Positions 37,594 to 47,025 of a stretch of 64,000 bases of DNA are shown here, in pieces. Within the stretch, counting starts at the first letter, position 1. Each line of letters starts with the position of its first letter. The notes beneath the pieces are model-generated. The model saw only the letters and a program-made list of their open reading frames with translations, was not told where the DNA came from and searched no databases. Both the position numbers and the translations under genes were made by a program. Source of the DNA: Thalassotalea fonticola (GTDB lineage Bacteria; Pseudomonadota; Gammaproteobacteria; Enterobacterales; Alteromonadaceae); the NCBI RefSeq assembly GCF_032911225.1, contig NZ_CP136600.1, forward strand, positions 1,488,001-1,552,000, read 5' to 3'.

Positions 37594-38583
37594 TTAGTTT
37601 TTCTCAGCCTTACGAAACTGCAACGGTGTTTGCCCTTGCCAACTTTTATACGCACGGCAAAAGTTACCATCATCTTGATAACCAAGTATTACAGCGATAT
37701 CACTTATCGACTTATCTGAGTTTAATAGTAAATGGTTAGCCTTATTACTCTTATCTTCGTCAATCAGTTTGCTTAACTGTTCATGCTCTTCTGCTAACAC
37801 TCGTTGTAATGTACGCAAATTTATTCGTACCGCTTTAGCAATAATTAATGCACTAGGGTTAAGGCCAAAATAGTTTTGCTTTAATAATTGTTTTAATAAC
37901 AAAGTATGCTTTTTAGGTACAGCTTTGCCCTTTTTAGCAGTAACCAATTTCGATGGCCAAGCAGCAAAATTAGTAAGTAAGTGTCTTTCTATACCTATGG
38001 CTGAATATTTATGGCTGAATACATACTCACAATCTAAGGTTGATAAAAAACAAGCTGATACATCTGGTTCAGATGTTTTTAATTTTATTATTTTAGGAGC
38101 CCACTCTGCACCTAAATAACGTTTAAGTAAGTAAATCAGAAAGCGTAAAACGAATTGTTCCATCTGCCATGTGCCAACTGTAATTCCTGGTGTGCCACTA
38201 CGACAAAGCCATGAATACGCTTCATCATGCTTTATCCAAAATGCCGGCATATTCGATTGTTTGTTCATTGAGCCTAAGTAATACTGCAAACCTTGATAAA
38301 TGTCACTTTGATTGAAAAACCCGGAATCAATTTTAGAAAAGTAATTTTCGTTAAAGTTATTCGCTACCAATTCGCCGAAATTATCGAGGTTCAATTCTTG
38401 TGCTGATAATTCCATTAACTGCCATAATGGATATTCCAATATTATAAACTCTTCATTTAAACATTGCTCCCTCGCCAACCCTACTTTTGATAACAAAATA
38501 TCGGTTGGTGCTTTCAGGCTATCTAAGGTTTCAATTAGAACTTTTAGATAAACAGCTTTCGCTGCAAATAAATTGTTGTTCAT
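37594..38583 (-). CDS. AraC-family regulator (OruR/PF12625 type)
   Basis: 329 aa: an N-terminal ligand-sensing domain of the AraC_binding_2/OruR type (YLKVLIETLDSLKAPTDILLSKVGL; GELVANNFNENYF) and a C-terminal AraC double HTH (RTLQRVLAEEHEQL; ISDIAVILGYQDDGNFCRAYKSWQGQTPLQFR). Divergent from the amidohydrolase gene (38778), so it likely controls that gene. Same architecture as the AraC regulator at 62243. Confidence 0.88.
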   Translation of the reverse strand: MNNNLFAAKAVYLKVLIETLDSLKAPTDILLSKVGLAREQCLNEEFIILEYPLWQLMELSAQELNLDNFGELVANNFNENYFSKIDSGFFNQSDIYQGLQYYLGSMNKQSNMPAFWIKHDEAYSWLCRSGTPGITVGTWQMEQFVLRFLIYLLKRYLGAEWAPKIIKLKTSEPDVSACFLSTLDCEYVFSHKYSAIGIERHLLTNFAAWPSKLVTAKKGKAVPKKHTLLLKQLLKQNYFGLNPSALIIAKAVRINLRTLQRVLAEEHEQLSKLIDEDKSNKANHLLLNSDKSISDIAVILGYQDDGNFCRAYKSWQGQTPLQFRKAEKN

Positions 38584-38777
38584 TCAATAACCTATAAACA
38601 TTTAAAATTAAATAAATTTATTTTTTTATGTCGCATAATGACAATTTTAACAACAAAAAAATAATACTCTACTACAATTAGCTTGGATTTAAGAAATAAT
38701 TAAAAATTTATATAAATCAGTTAGTTTAAATTTAAATACTAATTATCCCATTTGAAGTAATCAGGAAGAACTTTATT

Positions 38778-40199
38778 ATGAAAAAAAGTATGTTGAAAAT
38801 TCTTGTCACTGCTACTGCTGTTTGTACAGCTTTAAGCTGTACAGTGTTAAAAGCTGAGGAAGCAAAGCAAACTTTGTTTAAAAACGTGAACGTGTTTAAT
38901 GGCACAGAAAACAAGTTATATGACAATTTAAATGTATTGGTTGAAGGAGGTTTAATTAAAACGATTAGCGCTGACATGCCTGATACCACAGGAGCAACAG
39001 TTATTGAAGGCAATGGTAAAACATTGATGCCAGGGCTAATTGATGGTCACGTGCATTTAATGATCAACAATAACTACTCAGATATCCTTCCTAATGAAGA
39101 TCCATACGATTTGGGTATTCGTTCTGTACTTGCTGTTGAACACTTTTTGATGGATGGTTTTACTTCTGTTCGTGATATGGGTGGCCCAGCTTTTGCCTTG
39201 GCTCGCCAAATTAAGAAAGGAGTAATAGTAGGTCCTCGTATATACCCTTCAGGTGCTTTTGTTTCACAAACTTCTGGCCATGGTGACTTTAGAGATCGCT
39301 TCGATATGGGCTGGTCACCTAGAGCTGGTTCTGATATTGGTAACTGGGAAAAATTGGGCTTTGGTGCAGTAGCAGATGGCGTTCCGGAAGTATTAAAAGC
39401 GGTACGGATTAACTTACGTCATGGTGCTACACAAATTAAAATTATGGCTGGCGGTGGCGGTTCGTCAAAATACGATCCAATTGATACTACACAATATTCG
39501 GAAGAAGAAACCTGTGCTGCTGTGGAGGCAGCTGCCGATTGGGGTACCTATGTAGGCGCACATATCTTTACAGACCGCGCAATAAATCGTGGGTTGAAAT
39601 GTGGTGTAAAAACCTTTGAGCATGCTTTTTTTGCAACTGAAGAAACCTATGCCAAAATAGGTAAAGCTGGCGGTTATGTTTTACCACAAATGTGGGGGTT
39701 ATCACCGGGGTTATTAGAAAACCCGAACATGCCTAAAGATAAGTTACCTTTGGTAAAAATGCTACTTGAAAAATATAAAGATGTAGGCCGTACCATGCTA
39801 GATGCAGGCGTCAAAGTTTCATTTACCTCTGATTGGGTTGGCACTTTAGAAGACGCTCATAAAGCTCGTCGCTTCGAAATTTACTGGCGTACTCAAATGT
39901 TTGGCGGTGGTAAAAATAATTACGATGGTAATTTTGAAGTGTTAAAACAATTAACTTCTATAGCAGGTGAAATGCTGGCAATGTCAGGACCACGAAATCC
40001 AGCACCTGGTAAGTTAGGCGTAGTAGAAGTTGGCGCAACTGCCGATTTAATTCTAGTAGATGGTAATCCGCTAGAAAACATCGGTGTATTAAACAACAAT
40101 GCTACAGTTTGGTATGGACAACCTGATCCACATAAAACACCTATTAAAACCATACAAATAGTTATGAAAGAAGGTGTTATCTATAAAAACACTTTATAG
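38778..40199 (+). CDS. Secreted amidohydrolase (imidazolonepropionase/prolidase-like)
   Basis: Metal-dependent amidohydrolase-superfamily enzyme of 473 aa with a signal peptide (ILVTATAVCTALSCTVLKAEE). GLIDGHVHLMINNN (~85) gives the HxH metal motif. The Lys of the carbamate bridge may be in ATQIKIMAGGGGSS (~215). VGAHIFTD and FEHAFFAT supply further His ligands, and the catalytic Asp is in FTSDWVGTLEDAH (~350). Members hydrolyse Xaa-Pro dipeptides, N-acyl amino acids or imidazolones. Likely periplasmic. Confidence 0.85.
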   Translation: MKKSMLKILVTATAVCTALSCTVLKAEEAKQTLFKNVNVFNGTENKLYDNLNVLVEGGLIKTISADMPDTTGATVIEGNGKTLMPGLIDGHVHLMINNNYSDILPNEDPYDLGIRSVLAVEHFLMDGFTSVRDMGGPAFALARQIKKGVIVGPRIYPSGAFVSQTSGHGDFRDRFDMGWSPRAGSDIGNWEKLGFGAVADGVPEVLKAVRINLRHGATQIKIMAGGGGSSKYDPIDTTQYSEEETCAAVEAAADWGTYVGAHIFTDRAINRGLKCGVKTFEHAFFATEETYAKIGKAGGYVLPQMWGLSPGLLENPNMPKDKLPLVKMLLEKYKDVGRTMLDAGVKVSFTSDWVGTLEDAHKARRFEIYWRTQMFGGGKNNYDGNFEVLKQLTSIAGEMLAMSGPRNPAPGKLGVVEVGATADLILVDGNPLENIGVLNNNATVWYGQPDPHKTPIKTIQIVMKEGVIYKNTL

Positions 40200-40219
40200 A
40201 TTTATTTGATACTTTATAC

Positions 40220-40248
40220 AAAGGGCTAGTTCTTAGCCCTTTTCTTTT
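40220..40248 (+). terminator. Intrinsic terminator between amidohydrolase and DUF3299 gene
   Basis: AAAGGGCTA, loop GTTCT, TAGCCCTTTTCTTTT, 20 bp after the amidohydrolase stop. It uncouples, at least partly, the next gene 22 bp further on. Confidence 0.85.
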
Positions 40249-40270
40249 GATTGTAGGAGTTACTTAAAAC

Positions 40271-40972
40271 GTGTTTCAAAAAAGAAGTATGCTTTTTCTT
40301 TTATGTATTTTTTTTAGCGCAACTAATGTGATGGCAAATCAAGTCGTCGATTTACATTGGAAGCAACTATTACCAGCGAAGTCTAGCTTTGAAGATCCAT
40401 TTAAACAATTAAATGCGAACCAATTAGAAACTATCGGTTATGTTGTAGGGATGCGCAATAGGATCCAAACTTTAAAAACATCAGCAGATGCTGATAAACC
40501 AGAAATGATAACGCTAATTAACAATTATACCGAGCGTTTAAATGATGCATTATCGCATTTGGAACAAGATAGTATTGATTTAGATTATTTACTTAGCCAA
40601 CGTTCAGCTGTAATGAAGCATAGAGAACAACAAGCAACAGCAATAGCTCCAAGGTGGATAAATCAGTCGGTTTCAATTTCTGGGTTTGCTTTACCAGTGA
40701 GCATAAAAAATGGCTTATTAACTGAATTTTTTATGATTGAAATGAGTCCAGCATTGTCAATTGGACATGATCACAAAGCTCCAAAACCAAACCAAACTAT
40801 TTTAATTAAATATCCTCAGGGCATAAAAATTAAAAATGGCGAAACAAAAATTACGGTTAGCGGACATTTAAGCCAACAATGGTTTAATAAAGAAATAGTT
40901 TTAGCCGATAACCATAAGACTGAATATGAAGCAGCATATCAATTAGTTGCTGACAAGATAACTTTTGACTGA
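40271..40972 (+). CDS. DUF3299-like secreted protein
   Basis: 233 aa with signal peptide (MLFLLCIFFSATNVMANQ) followed by VVDLHWKQLLP, the opening I associate with DUF3299 proteins. The later VSISGFALPVSIKNGLLTEFFMIEMSP and PKPNQTILIKYPQG resemble the DUF3299 core (G.a.Pl ... PPPNQ). The family is linked to metal/lipoprotein contexts, but no function is established. It starts GTG at 40271 with GGAGTTAC upstream. Confidence 0.6.
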   Translation: MFQKRSMLFLLCIFFSATNVMANQVVDLHWKQLLPAKSSFEDPFKQLNANQLETIGYVVGMRNRIQTLKTSADADKPEMITLINNYTERLNDALSHLEQDSIDLDYLLSQRSAVMKHREQQATAIAPRWINQSVSISGFALPVSIKNGLLTEFFMIEMSPALSIGHDHKAPKPNQTILIKYPQGIKIKNGETKITVSGHLSQQWFNKEIVLADNHKTEYEAAYQLVADKITFD

Positions 40973-41099
40973 TACAGCAAATTATTAAGCTGATCATAAG
41001 GCGATATACAAAAAACTTTGTTTCTAACCTTTAAAATGTAGATGACATGTTAATAACTACAATAAATAACAACAATTTAAAATAAAACACAGGGATTTC

Positions 41100-41936
41100 A
41101 TGAAAAATCATTTCACCACTCTCATTATAACCGCATTTTTGTCACTAAGCTTTGGCTGTTACGCGGAGGACAAACTAGACGCCGATGCTGCAGCAAAAAA
41201 ATTAGCCAACCCGAATAACGTAATGGCCAGTTTAGAATTAAAAACTCAATACCGTGCGTTTTCAGGATAGAGACCAGGTGCAGATAGCAAAGAAAACTTA
41301 ACCTTTGTATTTCAGCCGAAAATGCCTATCCCGTTAGATGGTGGCGATTCAATTTTATTCCGACCAGCTATTCCATTTATTGTTGACCAGCCAATGCCAT
41401 TTGGCGCTACAGGTTACGCGCAAGAATCTGGACTCGGCGATATTACCTTTGATTTAGCCTATGCGCCTAAATCTGAAGATGGCATATTGGTGGCCTACGG
41501 TATTATTTCTACACTGCCAACTGGTGATGAAGATTTAGGAATGGGCGAATCAACAACATTAGGACCAGAATATTTAATTGGTAAAATAACACCTAACTAT
41601 GTAATCGGTGCCTTTCCTAATCACCAATGGGATATTGCAGGTGACCGAAAAGTCAATATTACCTCTTCACAATTCTTTGGTATTTTATTACCCGGTGACG
41701 GTTGGTCATACGGAACGTCACCTACGGTTAGTTATAACTGGGAAAGTGAGCAGTGGACAGTACCAGTACAAGTTACCGCTTCAAAAACGGTAATATGGGG
41801 TGGACGTCCGTGGAAATTTGGTATGGAAGTAAACTATTATGTTGAAAAGGATGATTATTTTGCACCCGAGTGGATGATTGGCTTTAGCATTACGCCTGTG
41901 GTAGAAAATAAATTACTAGCTTGGTTTAAATCTTAA
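41100..41936 (+). pseudogene. Outer-membrane beta-barrel (Phenol_MetA_deg/transporter-like), interrupted by in-frame TAG
   Basis: Reading starts at ATG 41100 (GGG upstream) with a signal peptide MKNHFTTLIITAFLSLSF. Codon 57 is TAG (41268-41270), and the same frame then stays open for 221 codons to the stop at 41936. The downstream part contains FVFQPKMPIPL, SGLGDITFDLAYAP, GPEYLIGK and a terminal EWMIGFSITPVV, the pattern of outer-membrane porin-like proteins of the MetA-phenol-degradation/neuromedin-like group. No frameshift is seen. Reading-through, TGG/CAG-to-TAG mutation or sequencing error are all possible; internal ATG 41322 could start a truncated product without signal peptide. Confidence 0.8.
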
Positions 41937-41951
41937 TACTAAATTAGGCTT

Positions 41952-41992
41952 AAAAAATCCCTTGAGTTAGAAATAACTTCAAGGGATTTTTT
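41952..41992. terminator. Bidirectional terminator
   Basis: AAAATCCCTTGA, 17-nt loop with an inner GTTA/TAAC pair, TCAAGGGATTTTTT, between the barrel gene and the convergent helicase gene. Confidence 0.85.
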
Positions 41993-42012
41993 GAATTTAA
42001 AATTATTTAATT

Positions 42013-43338
42013 TTATTCATCGTTATCAACATAACTGCCTGGCTTTTTACGAACCATCGGCATATCTGCAAAGACTTCATCAGTAAAGACAATTTTCTTT
42101 TTAACTTTCGGTTGAGACACTTTCTTTTTAGCTTTCTTAGCTTTCGTTTTATTGTCAGCTTTTGCTTTTGCCTTCACCTTAGGCTTTAAACCTTTAAACT
42201 TGCCTTCTAATCCTTCAACCGTTGAAAATTCAATATTTTGTTGTAATAACGCTTTAATATTTAAATAACTTTGCCAATCTTTTGGACCAATAAAAGAAAT
42301 AGCATCACCTTTAGAGCCGGCTCTGCCAGTACGGCCAACACGGTGAATATACTCTTCTGCATGCTTAGGCAAGTCGAAGTTAATAACGTGCGACACATTA
42401 ACTAAATCTAAACCACGAGAGGCTAAATCGGTAGTGACCAGTATTTTGTTTTGCCCTTTCGAGAATGCTTCCATTACACGGTTACGTTCACTCTGTGCTA
42501 AATCACCACTAAGAGCTACGGCGTTCAATTGCTGATCATTTAACTCTTTTGCCAACCTTTCGGTATCAGCTCTAGTTGCAGTAAAGATGATCATTTGTTG
42601 ATAATCTTCATTATTAATGAAACTTTCAAGTAACGCTTGTTTATGGTCTAAGTGATCAGATAAATAAAAGCGTTGGGTAATGTCTTTATGTTCACTGGTG
42701 ATGGCACCAATGGCAATTCGTTTAGGCTTTTTCAATAAACCTTTGGCAAACTCTTCTACTTGACCATGCTCTAATGTTGCAGAGAACATCAATGTTTGGC
42801 GTTTACGGTGATCAGCAGCTTCATTAATTTGCTTTAATTGCGGCGCAAAACCTAGATCAAGCATTCTATCTGCTTCATCTAAAATCAACAGCTCTAAGCC
42901 ATTTAAGTAAAACAAGCCTTTTGATAGATGATCTGCTAAGCGACCAGGAGTAGCGACAATAAAGTCAGGATTTTTATCTAACACTTTAACTTGATCATTA
43001 AAATTTTCACCGCCAAGAATAAGTGCTGATTTATATTGGGTACCGGCTGAAACTGCTTTTAAATGAGCAAACACTTGTTTGGCAAGTTCACGTGTAGGTG
43101 TAAGAATTAACACTCTTGGATCTTTTTTAGATAACGCACGGCTTTTTATTAAACGCTGCATAGCAGGTAATAAAAACGCTAAGGTTTTGCCCGAACCAGT
43201 TTTTGACGATGCAATAATATCCTGCCCTGTCATTGCTGCAGGGATCGCTTGCTGTTGAATTTCGGTAGGTTGTTCAAAACCCATATGTTCAACCGCTCTT
43301 AATAAACGACTGTCTAGATTAAATGCTGCAAATGCCAA
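42013..43338 (-). CDS. DEAD-box RNA helicase (RhlE/SrmB-like)
   Basis: ATP-dependent RNA helicase, 441 aa. Q motif MGFEQPTEIQQQAIP (~19), Walker A SSKTGSGKT (~44), DEAD box LILDEADRMLD (~155), SAT motif MFSATLE (~187), and HRVGRTGRAG (~331). The C-terminal ~75 residues are a Lys/Ala-rich tail (KPKVKAKAKADNKTKAKK) that probably binds RNA. Among the E. coli helicases it is most like RhlE/SrmB; an exact name is not justified. AT-rich 3' end meets a bidirectional terminator. Confidence 0.92.
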   Translation of the reverse strand: MAFAAFNLDSRLLRAVEHMGFEQPTEIQQQAIPAAMTGQDIIASSKTGSGKTLAFLLPAMQRLIKSRALSKKDPRVLILTPTRELAKQVFAHLKAVSAGTQYKSALILGGENFNDQVKVLDKNPDFIVATPGRLADHLSKGLFYLNGLELLILDEADRMLDLGFAPQLKQINEAADHRKRQTLMFSATLEHGQVEEFAKGLLKKPKRIAIGAITSEHKDITQRFYLSDHLDHKQALLESFINNEDYQQMIIFTATRADTERLAKELNDQQLNAVALSGDLAQSERNRVMEAFSKGQNKILVTTDLASRGLDLVNVSHVINFDLPKHAEEYIHRVGRTGRAGSKGDAISFIGPKDWQSYLNIKALLQQNIEFSTVEGLEGKFKGLKPKVKAKAKADNKTKAKKAKKKVSQPKVKKKIVFTDEVFADMPMVRKKPGSYVDNDE

Positions 43339-43429
43339 AAATGTTTCTCCAAAATATAAATAACAAAGCTACAACTAAGTGTAGCTGAATAACAAAAGAT
43401 CCTGATATATATGATGACGCTGGGGGTCA

Positions 43430-43630
43430 ATTCCGTCATTCCCGCGGAGGCGGGAATCCATAATTACCCTACCAGTTAGACGGGATAGTTCCTATTTTCT
43501 AGTTTAGCCCCTGACATCAGACCCTGAAACAAGTTCAGGGCGATACTAAAGTATCGAGTTCAGGAAGTGCTGCTTTCGGGCTCACTTCTCGTTTCTCGTT
43601 TCTCACTTCTCGTTTCTCGTTTCTCGGGCA
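43430..43630. repeat. Repeat cluster between helicase gene and gltX
   Basis: Three repeat types are packed here. ATTCCCGC-GGAG-GCGGGAAT is a compact palindrome at ~43439. CCCTGAAACAAGTTCAGGG at 43522-43540 belongs to the dispersed family also seen at 35.9, 53.7 and 63.3 kb. Two 21-bp direct repeats (CTCACTTCTCGTTTCTCGTT) start at 43581 and 43602 and run to the gltX stop codon. Confidence 0.7.
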
Positions 43631-45043
43631 TTACCCGTTCGCAACACGCTCATCAATAAAGGCAATCGCTTTATCAATACGAACAATTACTTGGTCTTGC
43701 TCTAACAATGCTAATGTTTCATCTAATGAAGGTGAATTACCAGCACCGGTTGCGGCAACACGAAGTGGCATGCCTACTTTACCCATACCAATTTCAAGCT
43801 CTTCTGCAGTAGCATTAATCGCGTTATGGATTTCTTCAGCAGTCCAATCAGTTAACGCAGCTAATTTACTTTGTACAAGCACAAGCGGATCTTTAGCTAC
43901 GCCGCGTAAATGTTTTTTCGCGGCTTTTTCATCAAACTCAGTGTACTCTTCATAGAAATAACGTGAAATTTGCGCCATTTCTTTTAACGTTTTAACTCTG
44001 TCCGCTTGTACTTTAACAATTGCGCTTAATGCTGGACCATTGTCAGTATTAATGCCCTGCTCATTCATGTGCCAAGTTAAGTGTTCTGCAACATACTCAG
44101 GGTCTAAAGATTTCATGTAATGCTGGTTTACCCAGATTAACTTATCAGTATTAAACGCCGAAGGTGCGCGGTTACAACCGGTTAAATCAAACAACTCGAT
44201 CATCTCTTCACGAGAGAAGATTTCTTGATCGCCATGTGACCAACCTAAACGTACTAAGTAGTTTAATAATGCTTCAGGTAAGTAACCGTCATCGCGATAC
44301 TGCATTACACCAACAGCGCCGTGACGCTTTGATAAACGCTTACCATCATCACCTAAGATCATAGGGATGTGTGCATATTCAGGTAATGGTGCACCCAAGG
44401 CAGTTAAAATATTGATTTGACGAGGTGTGTTGTTTACATGGTCGTCACCACGTACTACATGAGTTATTTTCATATCCCAGTCATCAACAACAACAGTTAA
44501 GTTATAGGTTGGTGAACCGTCTGAACGAGCAATGATTAAATCATCTAACTCACTGTTAGATATTTCTATATCGCCTTTCACTATGTCTTTAATGATCACC
44601 GAACCTTCGAGCGGGTTTCTAAAGCGAATAACGTATGGCTTATCTTCAGGGTAATCAGTACGGTCGCGCCATAAACCGTTATAACGAGGCTTTTCACCAG
44701 CAGCTTTTAGCTCTTCGCGCATTGCATCTACTTCTTCCGGTGTACAGTAACAGCGATAAGCATGGCCAGTATCAAGTAATTGCTGGATCACTTCTTTGTA
44801 ACGATCAAAACAATGAGTTTGGAAAAATGGACCACGGTTCCAGTCCAGATTTAGCCAATTCATACCGTCCATAATTGCATCTACCGATTCTTGCGTTGAA
44901 CGCTCTAAATCAGTGTCTTCAATACGAAGCACAAAGTCGCCGCCATTTTTCTTGGCGTATAACCAGCTATAAAGGGCTGTACGGGCACCACCTACATGAA
45001 GGTAGCCTGTTGGACTCGGCGCAAAACGGGTCGTTAAAGTCAT
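43631..45043 (-). CDS. gltX: Glutamyl-tRNA synthetase
   Basis: Class I synthetase charging tRNA-Glu. The HIGH-type motif is [20 protein letters not shown] (residues 6-25) and the KMSKS-type motif [11 protein letters not shown] (~234-244). A Cys-rich zinc segment is CYCTPEEVD (~100). The 470 aa equal E. coli GltX. No adjacent gluQRS. Start ATG 45043. Confidence 0.97.
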   Translation of the reverse strand: MTLTTRFAPSPTGYLHVGGARTALYSWLYAKKNGGDFVLRIEDTDLERSTQESVDAIMDGMNWLNLDWNRGPFFQTHCFDRYKEVIQQLLDTGHAYRCYCTPEEVDAMREELKAAGEKPRYNGLWRDRTDYPEDKPYVIRFRNPLEGSVIIKDIVKGDIEISNSELDDLIIARSDGSPTYNLTVVVDDWDMKITHVVRGDDHVNNTPRQINILTALGAPLPEYAHIPMILGDDGKRLSKRHGAVGVMQYRDDGYLPEALLNYLVRLGWSHGDQEIFSREEMIELFDLTGCNRAPSAFNTDKLIWVNQHYMKSLDPEYVAEHLTWHMNEQGINTDNGPALSAIVKVQADRVKTLKEMAQISRYFYEEYTEFDEKAAKKHLRGVAKDPLVLVQSKLAALTDWTAEEIHNAINATAEELEIGMGKVGMPLRVAATGAGNSPSLDETLALLEQDQVIVRIDKAIAFIDERVANG

Positions 45044-45289
45044 AGTATTCTCGCTAAAAAGTGTTTGATTCTATTCGTAAAAAGAGAAAATAAAATTAAA
45101 CAAATAAGTACATAAAAAATTGTCGCGTATTTTAACAGCTTAAGCCGTTAAAAACACCTGATATTTATCCCCCGGATACCAGCAACATTTAGGTTGTTTA
45201 AAGCAAAGAAAATTGTTCTGCAGCTTTTAACCAGTAATGATAATTTTAATTGCCTATAATGCCAGCATGTATATTGATAGGAGGCTTTT

Positions 45290-45604
45290 ATGGGTCAAGT
45301 AACTTATATTGAAAACTGTGGCACAGTTCACGAAACGGACATAGCTAATGGTCAGTCTTTACTAGATGGTGCTTTATCTCTTGGGATCAGCAGTATGCCA
45401 GGAGCCTGTGGTGGCGATGCGGTTTGTGCGACTTGTCATTGTATAGTTGATGATGAATGGTCAGATAAGCTAAACGACATGAGCGAAGATGAATTTTTCA
45501 TGCTGCAATCAATGGATAATCAGCAAGCTAACTCTAGACTGGCATGTCAAATTCGCATGAAAGATAATTTAGATGGCATGATTGTCGTCGTAGCCGACAA
45601 TTAG
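45290..45604 (+). CDS. [2Fe-2S] ferredoxin, adrenodoxin/ISC type
   Basis: 104-aa electron carrier. The cluster Cys pattern is C-x5-C-x2-C in GACGGDAVCATCHCIV (~40-49) plus the fourth Cys in SRLACQIRMKDNLDG (~86). D-E-W-S-D-K-L and SEDEFFMLQ match vertebrate-type/Isc Fdx. It is not in an isc operon here, so a dedicated redox partner role is possible. AGGAGG lies seven bases before the ATG. Confidence 0.93.
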   Translation: MGQVTYIENCGTVHETDIANGQSLLDGALSLGISSMPGACGGDAVCATCHCIVDDEWSDKLNDMSEDEFFMLQSMDNQQANSRLACQIRMKDNLDGMIVVVADN

Positions 45605-45650
45605 TTTCTATAAGAAATAATTAGAATAATAAAAGTAAGCGCAAAATTTC

Positions 45651-45675
45651 AGGCATCGTTGGGGTGCCTTTTTTG
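45651..45675 (+). terminator. Intrinsic terminator after ferredoxin gene
   Basis: AGGCATC, short loop, GGTGCCTTTTTTG, 46 bp after the stop. Confidence 0.8.
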
Positions 45676-46109
45676 TGTCCGTTTTTGCGACATTTAAGTT
45701 AATTTAAGGCACCTCATTCCAACACGAGCACTAGCTAGAAGTGGAACCTCCTTCCCCATATAATGTTTTGAAAATATGAAATTTTTAGAACCACAGTACG
45801 CTGTAGGAGGTTCCGGATATCGCTTATGCTCGACAATTTGATCCTGCATTGTTCTACCTACGTGCATCCATGCACTAGTCCTCCGGAATGACGTAAATGG
45901 ATATACTAATGCCGATAGGTTCATGGATGAACGTTTTCTATCGGTGACGTTCTATTTTTCTAACTATATTGAGGTATTCACGTAGTTAGTTAATTTACAC
46001 CACAGCATCCCGATAAACTTAGTGGACGATGCGATTCCGATAAAATTCATACAGCATAAAACCTGAAGCAAGTTCAGTTACATAGAATATATTTTTAATT
46101 TAAAAAGAA
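45676..46109. other. Non-coding stretch downstream of tRNA-Val array
   Basis: No credible gene. Contains a family palindrome CTGAAGCAAGTTCAG (46063) and at 46020 a short TGGACGATGCGATTCCGATA, possibly a third, very decayed tRNA-Val acceptor end. Otherwise unassigned. Confidence 0.45.
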
Positions 46110-46175
46110 TGGTGGACGATACTGGGCTCGAACCAATGACTCTCGCGCACTTGTATTAGCGGACGATGCTCTCCC
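46110..46175 (-). pseudogene. Decayed tRNA-Val half, module 1
   Basis: The 3' half of tRNA-Val (T arm, acceptor 3' strand, CCA) is kept with three or more changes relative to the intact copies. The anticodon arm is enlarged by seven bases and everything 5' of the D-arm end is replaced, so no acceptor stem can form. Part of the first 140-bp tandem unit (46110-46249). Confidence 0.75.
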
Positions 46176-46249
46176 TATTTGGGCTTGCTTGAATTACTGA
46201 CACACGAAAAATTCGAATGATATCGAATTACTTTAAAAAGATAAGATGA

Positions 46250-46315
46250 TGGTGGACGATACTGGGCTCGAACCAGTGACCCTCGCGCACTTGTATTAGC
46301 GGGCGATGCTCTCCC
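46250..46315 (-). pseudogene. Decayed tRNA-Val half, module 2
   Basis: As module 1 but with the T arm and acceptor 3' strand identical to the intact tRNAs. The anticodon arm carries extra GCA and TTAGC around the anticodon region. The 5' third of the tRNA is absent. It lies at the 3' end of the tRNA transcript. Confidence 0.8.
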
Positions 46316-46389
46316 TATTTGGGCTTGCTTGAATTACTGACACACGAAAAATTCGAATGATATCGAATTACTTTAAAAAGATAAGATGA

Positions 46390-46465
46390 TGGTGGACGAT
46401 ACTGGGCTCGAACCAGTGACCCTCGCCTTGTAAGGGCGATGCTCTCCCAACTGAGCTAATCGTCC
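46390..46465 (-). tRNA. tRNA-Val (UAC)
   Basis: 76 nt with encoded CCA. Acceptor GGACGAT pairs with ATCGTCC; the anticodon loop CTTACAA gives anticodon UAC (46430-46432); the T loop is GGTTCGAGCC. Last intact gene of the array in transcription order. Confidence 0.96.
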
Positions 46466-46494
46466 AGGGTCTTTGAGGTTTACTTTTTACTTGA

Positions 46495-46570
46495 TGGTGG
46501 ACGATACTGGGCTCGAACCAGTGACCCTCGCCTTGTAAGGGCGATGCTCTCCCAACTGAGCTAATCGTCC
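46495..46570 (-). tRNA. tRNA-Val (UAC)
   Basis: Identical 76-nt copy with encoded CCA, 29 bp from the next copy downstream. Third intact gene in transcription order. Confidence 0.96.
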
Positions 46571-46597
46571 AACAAGTAAAATAGATTTGAAATTGAA

Positions 46598-46673
46598 TGG
46601 TGGACGATACTGGGCTCGAACCAGTGACCCTCGCCTTGTAAGGGCGATGCTCTCCCAACTGAGCTAATCGTCC
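46598..46673 (-). tRNA. tRNA-Val (UAC)
   Basis: Identical 76-nt copy with encoded CCA; 27-bp spacer to the following copy. Second gene in transcription order. Confidence 0.96.
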
Positions 46674-46699
46674 AGACAAAATCAAATCATGCAAAATAG

Positions 46700-46775
46700 T
46701 GGTGGACGATACTGGGCTCGAACCAGTGACCCTCGCCTTGTAAGGGCGATGCTCTCCCAACTGAGCTAATCGTCC
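46700..46775 (-). tRNA. tRNA-Val (UAC)
   Basis: Identical 76-nt copy with encoded CCA. First gene of the array, 50 bp downstream of the promoter -10 element. Confidence 0.96.
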
Positions 46776-46825
46776 GCAATAATTTGCGACCTTCTTCAGG
46801 GAATTGCTTGAAGAAAGTGATGCGT

Positions 46826-46853
46826 ATTATAGGGATCGCTAAAAAACTGTCAA
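46826..46853 (-). promoter_or_regulatory. Sigma-70 promoter of the tRNA-Val array
   Basis: On the minus strand TTGACA (46848-46853), a 16-bp spacer and TATAAT (46826-46831): both hexamers are consensus. TATAAT is followed by ACGCATC, typical of stable-RNA promoters. It can drive all four tRNA genes and the two decayed modules. Confidence 0.85.
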
Positions 46854-47025
46854 CACTAACTTCAATATATTTTGTGATTATTTGTTCGTATGCTGTTTTT
46901 TAATACAAATTGATTATCTTGAAGGCAAATTTACAGCGCTTTTTTCTTAATTTTGCAAAAACTTTAAAAATAATTCATGTTAAACTTCATAATACAGACA
47001 TTAGGTACATTAACTGGAAACCATT

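Larger units (their letters stand above)
46110..46389. repeat. Two 140-bp tandem units with tRNA-Val 3' halves
   Basis: Units 46110-46249 and 46250-46389 are almost identical over their full length (for example CACACGAAAAATTCGAATGA in both), and the next period boundary is exactly the 3' end of the first intact tRNA-Val gene at 46390. The array therefore looks like duplication of a chimera of tRNA-Val 3' end plus ~75 bp of unrelated sequence. Confidence 0.85.

Noticed and set aside
41268..41270. TAG read as pyrrolysine or another recoded amino acid
   Set aside because: No pyl genes are seen and gammaproteobacteria rarely use it; nonsense mutation or sequence error is simpler.
46110..46389. 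Possible CRISPR-like array
   Set aside because: The two units are 140 bp, identical throughout with no variable spacers, and contain tRNA sequence; no cas gene is nearby.
46368..46760. 130-codon minus-strand frame across the tRNA-Val genes
   Set aside because: It repeats the same peptide four times because it reads the tRNA genes themselves; no protein is encoded.
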